DNA of 64,000 nucleotides, taken from NCBI GenBank assembly GCA_902537575.1, contig CACBBX010000001.1, forward strand, positions 62,001 to 126,000, in the 5' to 3' direction. This document shows, one piece after another, positions 9,543-19,233 of this stretch; positions within the stretch are counted from its first letter, which is position 1; each line of letters begins with the position of its first letter. The notes under the pieces were generated by a model that saw nothing but the letters and a program-made list of their open reading frames with translations, did not search any database and had not been told where the DNA came from. This DNA comes from an uncultured Pelagibacteraceae bacterium (GTDB lineage: Bacteria; Pseudomonadota; Alphaproteobacteria; Pelagibacterales; Pelagibacteraceae). The translations under genes were made by a program, and so were the position numbers.

Positions 9543-10289
9543 ATGAATTCAACAAAAATAGAACCAAAATATATCAGTAAATCAAATCCTAGAGTTGGTC
9601 TTATTGCTCTCGCAAGTGATTTTATGATTGAAAGAGATTTCATTAATGTAATTAAAGATCGTGATATCGATTTTTTTGTTAATCGTATTGAGTGCTACAA
9701 TCCTCTAACAAAAGAAAATCTGATCAAAATGTCAGATAAAGTAACAGAAGTAACAAAGGATATATTACCTGATCAAGAAATTGATTGTATAGTTTATGGA
9801 TGTACATCTGGCACTATTGCAGCTGGATTTAATTCTATTGAACAAAAAGTAAAAGCAGCAAAACCGATGGCAGATGTTACGACGCCAAGTACTGCTGCAA
9901 TTAAAGCACTAAAAAAAATGAAAATTAATAAAATTTCTATTTTCACTCCTTACAGCAAAATACTAAACGACGAAGTTTTAAAATATTTTAAAAGTGAAGG
10001 TTTTGTAGTTACTTCTAATTCATACTTTGATATTGAGTCAGATTATGACATTGGAAAAATTGACCAGAATTATTTATATGATGTATTATCTAGAATTGAT
10101 TTAAAAGGTGCAGAGGCTTTATTCGTCTCTTGTACAGCTTTGCCAGTTTTACCCATCATAGATAAATTAGAAAACAAATTAAATACTACTGTATTGTCAA
10201 GTAATCAGGCGTTAATTTGGGATACACTCGTTAAAATAAACAAAAATAACTCTGTAAAAGGATTTGGAAAATTATTCCAAGCCAATTGA
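9543..10289 (+). CDS. Asp/Glu racemase / maleate isomerase / arylmalonate decarboxylase-family protein (EutA-like)
   Basis: YGCTSGTIAAG and VSCTALPVLPIID carry the two family cysteines. Confidence 0.7.
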   Translation: MNSTKIEPKYISKSNPRVGLIALASDFMIERDFINVIKDRDIDFFVNRIECYNPLTKENLIKMSDKVTEVTKDILPDQEIDCIVYGCTSGTIAAGFNSIEQKVKAAKPMADVTTPSTAAIKALKKMKINKISIFTPYSKILNDEVLKYFKSEGFVVTSNSYFDIESDYDIGKIDQNYLYDVLSRIDLKGAEALFVSCTALPVLPIIDKLENKLNTTVLSSNQALIWDTLVKINKNNSVKGFGKLFQAN

Positions 10290-11458
10290 TGATTTTTACC
10301 AAAGACGAATATCAACAAAGACTAAAAAAAGTTCAAAAAATGATGCTAGAAAAAGGCATCGAGCTTTTAATTTCCCATGATACAAATAATTTAAATTATT
10401 TAACAGGTTATGATGCCTGGTCTTTCTATTATGCACAATGTGCTATTGTTCATGTCAATGCAGAAGAGCCTTTGTGTTTTGTAAGAGCCCAAGATGCAGG
10501 AGGTGCATATATAAAAACATATTTAAAGAATGAAAACATACTGGTCTATGACGAAGAATACATACATACATGGCCAAGTCATCCTTATGATCGATTAGTT
10601 GAAATAATCAAAGAGAGAAAATGGGATAAATTATCGATTGGTTTAGAGATGGATGCTCATTATTTTACAGCTTATTGTTATGAGAAAATTAAACAAGGTC
10701 TACCAAATGCAAAAATCAAGGATTGTGATCGAATAGTAAATTGGGCAAGATTAGTTAAATCGGATACAGAAATTAGTTATATGAAATCTGCTGCCCAAAT
10801 TTCAGAAAAAGGAATGAGAACTGCAATGAATGTCATCAATCCAGGAGTCAGACAGTGCGATGCTGTGGGTGAAATACAAAAAACATTGTTCAGTGGAACT
10901 GAAGAGTTTGGTGGTGAATATTCAAGTATTGCAACTTTGTTGCCAACAGGAAAAGGGACTTCAGCATCTCATTTAACTGCAACTCAGGATAAGTTTGTAG
11001 AAGGGGAGGCTACAATTATAGAACTCTCTGGTGTTTATAATAGGTATCATGCACCAATGGCAAGAACCGTACTCCTGGGAAAACCTAATCAATTAAAAAT
11101 TGATACTATGAACAAAACTATTGAAGCCTTAAATACAGGTATTAAAGCAGTTAGACCTGGCAATACTGCTGACGATGTAGCTCAAGAGTTTTGGAAAATT
11201 CTAGACAAATACGGAATAGAAAAAAGATCAAGAACTGGTTATTCAATTGGCATTGGTTATCCCCCTGACTGGGGCGAGCATACTCTTAATATATATAAAG
11301 GAGATATGACAGTCCTAGAACCTAATGTTTGTTTCCACATGATTGCAGTTATGCAATTTGGAGATTGGGGTGTTGAAGCTTCAGAGGCAATTAGAGTGAC
11401 TGAGAATGGATCAGAATTGTTTTGTAATTTTCCAAAAGAGCTTCATATTAAGAACTAA
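10286..11458 (+). CDS. M24 (creatinase/ectoine hydrolase DoeA-like) metallopeptidase-family protein
   Basis: FTKDEYQQRLKKVQKMMLEKGIELLISHDTNNLNYLTGYDAWSFY...SGVYNRYHAPMARTV...GIGYPPDWGEHTL resembles the ectoine hydrolase family; 4-nt overlap with upstream gene. Confidence 0.7.
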   Translation: MMIFTKDEYQQRLKKVQKMMLEKGIELLISHDTNNLNYLTGYDAWSFYYAQCAIVHVNAEEPLCFVRAQDAGGAYIKTYLKNENILVYDEEYIHTWPSHPYDRLVEIIKERKWDKLSIGLEMDAHYFTAYCYEKIKQGLPNAKIKDCDRIVNWARLVKSDTEISYMKSAAQISEKGMRTAMNVINPGVRQCDAVGEIQKTLFSGTEEFGGEYSSIATLLPTGKGTSASHLTATQDKFVEGEATIIELSGVYNRYHAPMARTVLLGKPNQLKIDTMNKTIEALNTGIKAVRPGNTADDVAQEFWKILDKYGIEKRSRTGYSIGIGYPPDWGEHTLNIYKGDMTVLEPNVCFHMIAVMQFGDWGVEASEAIRVTENGSELFCNFPKELHIKN

Positions 11459-11503
11459 TTAGCTATTGAAATCTATCAATACAAATGTTTTATATTTAAT
11501 TTT

Positions 11504-12589
11504 ATGTCTAAAAATCCAGAATTCGTTAAATTTGATAAAGTTGATAAAAGTTACGATGGTAAAGTTTTAGTTGTTAAAGATCTTCAATTAGATATTGCAG
11601 AAGGAGAATTTATTACTATGCTTGGACCCTCTGGATCTGGCAAAACTACCTGTTTGATGATGCTTGCTGGGTTTGAAACTCCGACGAACGGAGAGATTTT
11701 ATTAGATGGAAATATAATTTCTAATATTCCACCTCACAAAAGAGGGATTGGAATGGTATTTCAAAATTACGCATTATTTCCACACATGACAGTATATGAA
11801 AATTTAGCCTTTCCATTAAGGGTAAGAAAAATGGAAAAAGATGAAATTGATAAAAAAGTTGATAAAGCATTGTCAATGGTTTCACTAAATGGATTTGAAA
11901 CAAGAATGCCGGGTCAGCTCTCAGGTGGCCAACAACAAAGGGTTGCTGTAGCTAGAGCCTTAGTTTTTGATCCAGCAGTAGTTTTGATGGATGAACCCTT
12001 AGGCGCTCTAGATAAAAATTTAAGGGAGAGCATGCAATACGAAATCAAACATATTCATGAAAGTATTGGAGTGACAGTAGTTTATGTTACTCACGATCAA
12101 AGTGAAGCATTAACAATGTCTAATAGAATTGCAGTTTTTAACGATGGTAAAGTTCAACAGTTATCAAGTCCAGCCGAGTTATATGAAAAACCTGTAAATT
12201 CATTTGTAGCAGAATTTATAGGTGAAAATAATACATTTAATGGAGAGGTATCAGATGTTTCAGGAGATAAATGTAAAGTTAAATTGTCAAATGCTGAGAT
12301 ATTATCTAATGCTATTTCTGTTAAATCTAAAGGTGAAAAAACGACTGTATCTCTTAGACCGGAAAGAGCTTTAATAGAACCTAATGAAAAAATGGATAAT
12401 ATGTTTAGTGGTAAGATTGAAGAGGTAATCTATCATGGAGATCACACAAGAGTTCGAGTAAATTTATTAGGTAATCCAGAATTTATTTTAAAAGTGCCAA
12501 ATAGTTCATCCAATTTAGAGCTTAAAGTGAGCCAAGAAATTAAAATTGGATGGAATAGTTATGACGCTAGAGCTTTAGACCCAAAATAG
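11504..12589 (+). CDS. Polyamine/opine-type ABC transporter ATPase (PotA-like)
   Basis: GPSGSGKTT, LSGGQQQRVAVARAL, MDEPLGALDK, TOBE-like C-terminus. Confidence 0.85.
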   Translation: MSKNPEFVKFDKVDKSYDGKVLVVKDLQLDIAEGEFITMLGPSGSGKTTCLMMLAGFETPTNGEILLDGNIISNIPPHKRGIGMVFQNYALFPHMTVYENLAFPLRVRKMEKDEIDKKVDKALSMVSLNGFETRMPGQLSGGQQQRVAVARALVFDPAVVLMDEPLGALDKNLRESMQYEIKHIHESIGVTVVYVTHDQSEALTMSNRIAVFNDGKVQQLSSPAELYEKPVNSFVAEFIGENNTFNGEVSDVSGDKCKVKLSNAEILSNAISVKSKGEKTTVSLRPERALIEPNEKMDNMFSGKIEEVIYHGDHTRVRVNLLGNPEFILKVPNSSSNLELKVSQEIKIGWNSYDARALDPK

Positions 12590-12637
12590 ACGACACATCA
12601 TTCAGCTTTATCTATCAGAACTGCTCAGTTTAAGCTG

Positions 12638-12666
12638 TTGACTCTTAATTACCATTTTGGTGTAAT
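12638..12666 (+). promoter_or_regulatory. Sigma70-type promoter for the substrate-binding protein: TTGACT / 17 nt / TGTAAT
   Basis: TTGACT 12638-12643, 17-nt spacer, TGTAAT 12661-12666; SD GGAGG just before ATG 12712. Confidence 0.6.
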
Positions 12667-12711
12667 TTAGTTATATAAATTAATTTATATTAAACGTTTA
12701 ACGGAGGAATA

Positions 12712-13830
12712 ATGAGAAAATTAAGTAAATTGTTACTTGCTCTTTCATTTGTTGTATCTGTAACCTCTTCAGCCTTTGCTGTTACTGTAGCATCTTGGGG
12801 TGGAGCATATACGGATTCTCAAAAACAAGGGTACGGTGATCCAACAGCTAAGAAACTTGGTATTGATATCAACTGGGTAGACTATTCTGGTGGATTATCT
12901 GAAATTAAAGCACAAAAAGAAGCAGGTGCTATAACTTGGGATATTATCGATGTATTTGCATTTGATACTATTAATGGTTGTGATGAAGGAATATTTGTTA
13001 AATTTGATTTTGATAAAGACTTTCCAGCAGCTCCAGACGGAACTCCTGCAAGTAAGGACTTTTTTGCTCCAATGCCAAGTGAGTGTGCAGTAGGTAATAT
13101 TCTGTATTCTTGGAATTACGCTTTTGATACAAGAGCATTTGGTGGCAAAGAACCAAAAACTATCAAAGACTTTTTCAATACTAAAAAATTTCCAGGTAAA
13201 AGAGCAATCTACAAAGGTGCTCTAACAAACTTAGAAATTGCCTTAGCTGCTGATGGTGTAAAAATGGGTAAAGGTGGAGAATTGCTTTACAGAAAACTAG
13301 AAGCAGATGGTGGAGTTGATAGAGCAATGAATAAAATTAAAGAACTATGTACAGATCCTAATGGTGGATGTGTATTTTGGTCTGCAGGTGCTCAACCACC
13401 AGAACTTTTAGTAGCTGGTGAAGTAGTAATGGCAACTGGTTGGAACGGAAGATTCTTTAATGCTGAAATTGGTGAAGGTGCTCCAATTAAACAAGTATGG
13501 GATGGTCAAGGTCTTGACTACGAGTATTTTGCACTTGTTAAAGGTGGACCAGACGAAGCAAACGCTAAAAAAGCTTTAGCTATGATGACTAATACAGAAA
13601 TGTTAGCTGGTAGCGCAAAGTATATAGCATATGCTCCATATAGATTATCATCCTTAGAAATTATCAAAGCTAATGAGCCTTGGTACAAAGATGGTAAAAC
13701 TGAAATGATGCCTCAAATGCCAACTGCTCCAGCAAATACTAAGAGATATTTCTTAGTTGATCCTTTTTACTGGGCTGATAATGGAACAGAGATTGGTGAA
13801 AAGTGGGAAGCAATGAAAGCAGGCCTATAA
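12712..13830 (+). CDS. PotD/PotF-type ABC transporter periplasmic substrate-binding protein
   Basis: Signal peptide MRKLSKLLLALSFVVSVTSSAFA then VTVASWGGAYTDSQKQGYGDP; flanked by ATPase and two permeases. Confidence 0.85.
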   Translation: MRKLSKLLLALSFVVSVTSSAFAVTVASWGGAYTDSQKQGYGDPTAKKLGIDINWVDYSGGLSEIKAQKEAGAITWDIIDVFAFDTINGCDEGIFVKFDFDKDFPAAPDGTPASKDFFAPMPSECAVGNILYSWNYAFDTRAFGGKEPKTIKDFFNTKKFPGKRAIYKGALTNLEIALAADGVKMGKGGELLYRKLEADGGVDRAMNKIKELCTDPNGGCVFWSAGAQPPELLVAGEVVMATGWNGRFFNAEIGEGAPIKQVWDGQGLDYEYFALVKGGPDEANAKKALAMMTNTEMLAGSAKYIAYAPYRLSSLEIIKANEPWYKDGKTEMMPQMPTAPANTKRYFLVDPFYWADNGTEIGEKWEAMKAGL

Positions 13831-13867
13831 TTTCAGTTTTAAACACTGAATTAATATAATATATTTA

Positions 13868-13897
13868 GGGCGGTTATTAACTAACCGCCCTTTTTTT
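13868..13897 (+). terminator. Rho-independent terminator/attenuator hairpin ending at the next start codon
   Basis: GGGCGGTTA-ttaac-TAACCGCCC followed by TTTTTTT, immediately followed by ATG at 13898. Confidence 0.85.
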
Positions 13898-15160
13898 ATG
13901 AGCTCTGAAACTAAACAAATTTTAACTACTGATGGAATACCACTAGAAGTCAGTTTAAAAAAAGCTGAAAAGAAGAATAAAATCAAAGCCTTTCTTCTTG
14001 TAGCTCCATTACTCTTATTTTTATTTATCACTTATGTTTTTCCTATTGGAGAAATGTTCACGAGAAGTATTGATGATAAAATGATAACCAACATGCTTCC
14101 AAAAACATTTAAAGCCATGGAGAAGTGGGATGGAAAAGAATTACCGCCTGAGGAAGTTTTTGCTGGTTTTTACCTCGATTTTAAAGTGTTAGTTAAAAAT
14201 CAAGAACAAGGAAAACTTGGTCAAAGATTAAATAAAGAAAAAAATGGATTTAATTCGATTGTAAAAAAACTAATGAGACAAATTAAAAGAAATAAAATTG
14301 ATGAAACCATAAGTATCAAAGAGCAAATAATGAAAATCCATAAAAGATGGAGAAATGTTGAGTACTGGCAAGCAATTAAAAGAACTGCTCCTCCATATAC
14401 TATGGCCAAGTATTTAAAAGGTATGGATATGTATTATGCTGCAGATGGAAGTATTGCACAAGTAGATGAAGATAGAAGAATTCATAGAATACTATGGTTA
14501 AGAACTTTAGAAATAGCCTTGTTTGTGACTATTTTTTGTTTCTTAATGGGTTATCCAATAGCTCATTTATTAGCGACATTGCCTATGAAATACAGCAATC
14601 TATTGATGATATGTGTCTTATTACCTTTTTGGACTTCTTTACTTGTAAGAACTGCAAGTTGGATGATTTTGTTACAGCAACAAGGAGTAGTCAATGATTT
14701 TTTTGTTATGATTGGTCTTGTCGCAGATAATAATAGACCTGAGATGATGTATAATAAAGTTGGAACCTATGTTGCGATGACTCAAATATTATTACCATTT
14801 ATGGTTCTTCCACTTTACAGTGTGATGAAAACAATATCTCCAAGTTTAATGAGAGCTGGAAAGTCTTTAGGCGGTACACCTTTTGTAGCTTTTTGGAAAG
14901 TTTATTTTCCATTAACAATTCCAGGAATTGGCGCAGGTTGTCTGTTGGTATTCATATTAGCAATAGGATATTATATTACCCCAGCACTAGTCGGAGGAGC
15001 ATCAGGAACTTTAATTAGTAACCACATTGCATATCACATGAAAGAAACATTAGACTGGAGTTTTGCATCTGCAATGGGTTTAATGTTGTTAACAGGAGTT
15101 TTGGTTGTTTATTGGATTTATAACAAATTAGTCGGAGTAGATAATATTAAATTAGGTTAA
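13898..15160 (+). CDS. PotB-type ABC transporter permease with large extracytoplasmic insertion
   Basis: TM1 AFLLVAPLLLFLFITYVFPIGEMFTRS, then about 130 polar residues before the next TM; EAA-like GKSLGGTPFVAFWKVYFPLTIPG. Confidence 0.8.
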   Translation: MSSETKQILTTDGIPLEVSLKKAEKKNKIKAFLLVAPLLLFLFITYVFPIGEMFTRSIDDKMITNMLPKTFKAMEKWDGKELPPEEVFAGFYLDFKVLVKNQEQGKLGQRLNKEKNGFNSIVKKLMRQIKRNKIDETISIKEQIMKIHKRWRNVEYWQAIKRTAPPYTMAKYLKGMDMYYAADGSIAQVDEDRRIHRILWLRTLEIALFVTIFCFLMGYPIAHLLATLPMKYSNLLMICVLLPFWTSLLVRTASWMILLQQQGVVNDFFVMIGLVADNNRPEMMYNKVGTYVAMTQILLPFMVLPLYSVMKTISPSLMRAGKSLGGTPFVAFWKVYFPLTIPGIGAGCLLVFILAIGYYITPALVGGASGTLISNHIAYHMKETLDWSFASAMGLMLLTGVLVVYWIYNKLVGVDNIKLG

Positions 15161-15162
15161 AC

Positions 15163-16017
15163 ATGGCATTACCTACTTATACAGAGACAAGATATAGAAT
15201 TTGGCATTATTTTTATATTGGTTTTTGTACTTTTGTATTTATTTTTTTGATTGCTCCTTTATTTGTAATCTTCCCTTTATCATTTAATGCAGAAGAATTT
15301 TTAGTTTTTTCTGAAGGTATGAAAAATCTTGATCCTGATGCTTTTTCGTTAAGATGGTATCATGAAATGGTGTATGGAACCAAAAATCCATGGGGATTAG
15401 CAGCAAAAAATAGTTTTATAATTGCAATATTTGCAACTATAGGATCAATTATTTTAGGAACCTTGGCAGCTTTAGGACTTAGTAGCAGACATATGCCATA
15501 CAAAGGTTTAATTATGGCAGTTTTAATTTCACCTATGATAGTTCCATTGATTATATCAGGTGTTGCAATTTTCTTTTTTATGGCAAAAGTTGGTTTAGCA
15601 GCGACACATACAGGAATAATTTTAGCTCACATTATACTAGGGACTCCATTTGTTGTTATCACAGTAACAGCTACACTTTCAGGCTTCGATCACAGTGTAA
15701 CCAGGGCTGCCTCAAGCTTAGGAAGTAATCCTGTAAATACATTTATGAAAATCACGTTACCTTTAATATTGCCAGGAGTGATTTCAGGTGGTTTATTTGC
15801 TTTTGTAACTTCGTTCGACGAGGTGGTAGTAGTATTATTCTTGGCAGGATTAGATAATACAACAATCCCAGTTCAAATGTGGACTGGATTAAGAGAACAA
15901 CTAAGCCCAACAATACTAGCAGTAGCTACCTGTCTTATTATTTTATCTACTCTAATTTTAGTAACTGCTGAATTGCTTAGAAGAAGATCAGAAAGATTGA
16001 GGGGAATTAGTAGATAA
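15163..16017 (+). CDS. PotC-type ABC transporter permease
   Basis: EAA motif AASSLGSNPVNTFMKITLPLILPG; downstream of the PotB-like gene by 2 nt. Confidence 0.85.
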   Translation: MALPTYTETRYRIWHYFYIGFCTFVFIFLIAPLFVIFPLSFNAEEFLVFSEGMKNLDPDAFSLRWYHEMVYGTKNPWGLAAKNSFIIAIFATIGSIILGTLAALGLSSRHMPYKGLIMAVLISPMIVPLIISGVAIFFFMAKVGLAATHTGIILAHIILGTPFVVITVTATLSGFDHSVTRAASSLGSNPVNTFMKITLPLILPGVISGGLFAFVTSFDEVVVVLFLAGLDNTTIPVQMWTGLREQLSPTILAVATCLIILSTLILVTAELLRRRSERLRGISR

Positions 16018-16031
16018 TTAAAATTTATATA

Positions 16032-16910
16032 TTAATTTTTTCCAACTAATTTATCGTACGTTGAAGCTAAATCTAAAATTAAATCACATACTGTAAATTT
16101 ATTTTCTAATATATTTGCAACAGGTGTAATTTCTGCAGCTGTACCTGTTATAAAACATCCAGAAAAATTTGGTAACTCTTTAGGAGATATTTTTCTCTCA
16201 TTTACTTTTATATTTTTTGATTTTGCTAAATCTATTACTGTTTTTCTTGTTATACCATCCAAGAAAGAATCTGGGATAGGAGTATTTAATTCATTATTCT
16301 TATCTTTAAAAAAAATGTTAGCACTAGTTGCTTCAGCAATATTACCTTCATGATCAAGCATGAGGGAGTCGGTAAAACCGTTCTTCTCTGCCTCGTGTTT
16401 AGAAAGTGTACAAATCATATACAAACCTGCAGCTTTACTATTCCATGGAGATGAATTTTGAGGAGGTCTTTGCCATTTTGAAATATTAAGCTTGATTCCT
16501 TTTAATTTTAATTTTGGATCAAAATATGCAGGCCAATCCCATATAGCTATAGCAACATTAATTTTTGTTTTTTGGGCAGACACCCCCATCATTTCACTAC
16601 CTCTCCACACGAAGGGCCTGATGTATCCATTTTCTATACCTTGATCTTTAACAAGTTTTATTGTTGCTGTGTTTATTTCATTTTCAGAGTATGGAATCTT
16701 CATATCCATAATTTTTGCAGAATGAAATAATCTTTTTGTATGTTCCTCTAGCTTGAATATTTTTTTATTATAAACCCTCAAACCCTCAAAGACTAAGCTT
16801 GCATAGTGCATTCCATGACTAATGACATGAACTTTTGTATCTTGCCATTCGACCAATTCATTATTAAACCAAATTTTTCCAGATCTTTTATCAAAAGGTA
16901 TTTGTTCCAT
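16032..16910 (-). CDS. ilvE: Branched-chain amino acid aminotransferase (class IV)
   Basis: MEQIPFDKRSGKIWFNNELVEWQDTKVHVISHGMHYASLVFEGLRVY...SWNSKAAGLY. Confidence 0.85.
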   Translation of the reverse strand: MEQIPFDKRSGKIWFNNELVEWQDTKVHVISHGMHYASLVFEGLRVYNKKIFKLEEHTKRLFHSAKIMDMKIPYSENEINTATIKLVKDQGIENGYIRPFVWRGSEMMGVSAQKTKINVAIAIWDWPAYFDPKLKLKGIKLNISKWQRPPQNSSPWNSKAAGLYMICTLSKHEAEKNGFTDSLMLDHEGNIAEATSANIFFKDKNNELNTPIPDSFLDGITRKTVIDLAKSKNIKVNERKISPKELPNFSGCFITGTAAEITPVANILENKFTVCDLILDLASTYDKLVGKN

Positions 16911-16919
16911 TTATAAATC

Positions 16920-18041
16920 TTAAATAGACTCTATTATAGTGGCAATACCCATTCCTAAACCTATACATTGAGTTGCCAAAGCATACTTTTTATTTTCTCT
17001 TTTTAAGAGTTGGGCTGCTTTACCCGTAATTCTTGCACCTGTAGCACCTAGGGGGTGACCTAAAGCTAATGCACCGCCATCTATGTTAACTTTATTTTGG
17101 TCAATCTTAAGATCTTTTATGCAAGCTAAAGACTGGGAAGCAAAAGCCTCATTTAACTCTATTATATCAATATCATTAATAGTTAGATTTGCTCTTTCTA
17201 AAGCTTTTTGAGAAGCTCCTATTGGACCCAACCCCATTGTTTCTGGCTTACATCCTTGAACTGATGTAGAAACAATTTTTGCTAAAATTTCTAAATTATT
17301 ATCTTTAGCATATTGCTCCTCACAAATTAAAGTTGCAGCAGCTCCATCCGTTAAAGGAGAAGATGTTGCAGCAGTAACAGTTCCATTCTGATCAAATGCT
17401 AATTTTAATCCATCTAACTTTTCTTGATTACTGTTAGGTCTTATGTTGCTATCTTTAGAACAATTTCCAATTGAAACAATTTCATTATTAAAATTTCCTT
17501 TAGCCTGTGCTTCGAAAGCTTTTTTGTGACTAGAAATTGCAAATTCTTGTTGTTCATTTCTTGATATAGAATATTGCTTTGCAACATTTTCTGCAGTTGT
17601 TCCCATCGTAAAATATACATTTGGATTTTCTTTTTTAGAATAAGGATATGGCATTGATTCAAAACCAGTATTTACTCTTGTCATACTTTCGACACCACCA
17701 CACACAAAAACTTTCCCAGATCCCATTGCAATTTTTCCTGCAGCAACGTGTATTCCTTCCATAGATGATCCACACCATCTATCCACAGTCATGCCAGATG
17801 TTTTTATGTCCATATTAGTTAAAAATGTTACTAATTTTCCAATATTAAAAGATTGTTCACCCGTTTGAAAAGCACAACCTACGACTATGTCCTCAATATC
17901 TTCACGTTTAATTCTAGATTTTGTAACGAGATTATTAATCACTTCAGCCAGTAAATTAACTGGCTTAACATCTATTAATTCACCTTTTCTTGCCATTGTA
18001 AAAGGAGATCTAGAATAACCTGCTATGACTGCTTTAAACAT
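16920..18041 (-). CDS. Acetyl-CoA C-acyltransferase (thiolase family)
   Basis: Nucleophile motif DRWCGSSMEGIH; NIDGGALALGHPLGATGARI; CIGLGMGIATIIE. Confidence 0.88.
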   Translation of the reverse strand: MFKAVIAGYSRSPFTMARKGELIDVKPVNLLAEVINNLVTKSRIKREDIEDIVVGCAFQTGEQSFNIGKLVTFLTNMDIKTSGMTVDRWCGSSMEGIHVAAGKIAMGSGKVFVCGGVESMTRVNTGFESMPYPYSKKENPNVYFTMGTTAENVAKQYSISRNEQQEFAISSHKKAFEAQAKGNFNNEIVSIGNCSKDSNIRPNSNQEKLDGLKLAFDQNGTVTAATSSPLTDGAAATLICEEQYAKDNNLEILAKIVSTSVQGCKPETMGLGPIGASQKALERANLTINDIDIIELNEAFASQSLACIKDLKIDQNKVNIDGGALALGHPLGATGARITGKAAQLLKRENKKYALATQCIGLGMGIATIIESI

Positions 18042-18068
18042 TTTATAATAAAACTCTTGTATATATTT

Positions 18069-19214
18069 TTATTCAGGAAATGGCAAAGTGGTAATAATTC
18101 CTTTTCTTTTCTTTCCATCTAACATTTGAACAGTTACATTTTCTCCAACTTCCCAAAAGTCTCTCAAAATCATTGACAAACCAATATTATTTTTAATTCT
18201 TGGAGAATAAATACCTGATGTTATTTGACCAATTTTTTTGTTTTTATCTGATAAAACTGGCAGGGGTTGGCCAATTCCCGAACAAGCTTCTCCATCAAAA
18301 ATTATTCCTCTGATTTTTTGAATTATTCCATTTTTTTGAACTGATTTTAACGCCTCTTTTCCTATAAAATGGTGATCGACATCAGGGCTGCAATATTTTT
18401 CTAAATTACATTCGAAGGGATTATTTTCATTTGTGAAATCATTCCCATAAGACATAAGTCCACCTTCAATTCTATCAATTAAATTAGGGCAGCCAGGTGA
18501 AATATTAAACTCTTGTCCAGCATCCCAAATTATTTTCCACAGTTTTTCTCCCATCTCAATACTATCAAAATGACTATCATGAACTTTAAAATATATTTCA
18601 AATCCATCTTGCTTACTATAACCTGATCTAGCAACAACTTGTTTTGTACCCATAAAATCCATAATTCTAAAATTGAAAAATTTAATTTTTTTTACATCTT
18701 CTCCAAAAACTTTAGTCATAAGTTCTTCCGACTTTGGACCTTGTATTGCAAGTGGATATACATCAGGCTCTTCAATATTCACATTAAGATCTAAGCCTAA
18801 TGCAAATCCTTTGGCCCACAATAGAATATCTGAATCCGCAATCGATATCCAAAACATATCGTCATCTAATTTCAGTAATACAGGATCATTTATCATACCA
18901 GCTTTTTCATTAAGTATCGGAATATAAAAACACTTTCCTGTTTCCATTTTTTTAATTGATCGAGGTGTTAATTTTTGAACAAGTTTAGAGGCGTCAGGTC
19001 CACTAATTTGGACTTGCCTTTGACAAGAAACATCCCAAATCTGTACATCTTTACTTAAATGCCAATAATCAGTTTCAACAGAATTTTTGAAACCTTTTGG
19101 AAGAAGCATGTGGTTTACAACTGTAAAATCAGAAACACCATGCTTTTCAACCATACTGGTATAAGGTGTTCTTCTAATTCTTCGAGACATATTCAATTTA
19201 ATATTTTTTGTCAT
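18069..19214 (-). CDS. GcvT-family protein, DMSP demethylase (DmdA)-like
   Basis: SRRIRRTPYTSMVEKHGVSDFTVVNHMLLP...DYWHLSKDVQIWDVSCQRQVQISGPDASKL...CPNLIDRIEGGLMSYGNDF, resembling remembered DmdA sequences more than canonical GcvT. Confidence 0.65.
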   Translation of the reverse strand: MTKNIKLNMSRRIRRTPYTSMVEKHGVSDFTVVNHMLLPKGFKNSVETDYWHLSKDVQIWDVSCQRQVQISGPDASKLVQKLTPRSIKKMETGKCFYIPILNEKAGMINDPVLLKLDDDMFWISIADSDILLWAKGFALGLDLNVNIEEPDVYPLAIQGPKSEELMTKVFGEDVKKIKFFNFRIMDFMGTKQVVARSGYSKQDGFEIYFKVHDSHFDSIEMGEKLWKIIWDAGQEFNISPGCPNLIDRIEGGLMSYGNDFTNENNPFECNLEKYCSPDVDHHFIGKEALKSVQKNGIIQKIRGIIFDGEACSGIGQPLPVLSDKNKKIGQITSGIYSPRIKNNIGLSMILRDFWEVGENVTVQMLDGKKRKGIITTLPFPE

Positions 19215-19233
19215 AGAAATTTATTTATTATTA

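Noticed and set aside
12603-12637. CAGCTT...AAGCTG inverted repeat upstream of the PotD-like gene
   Set aside because: Only 6-bp arms with a long AT-rich loop; too weak to call.
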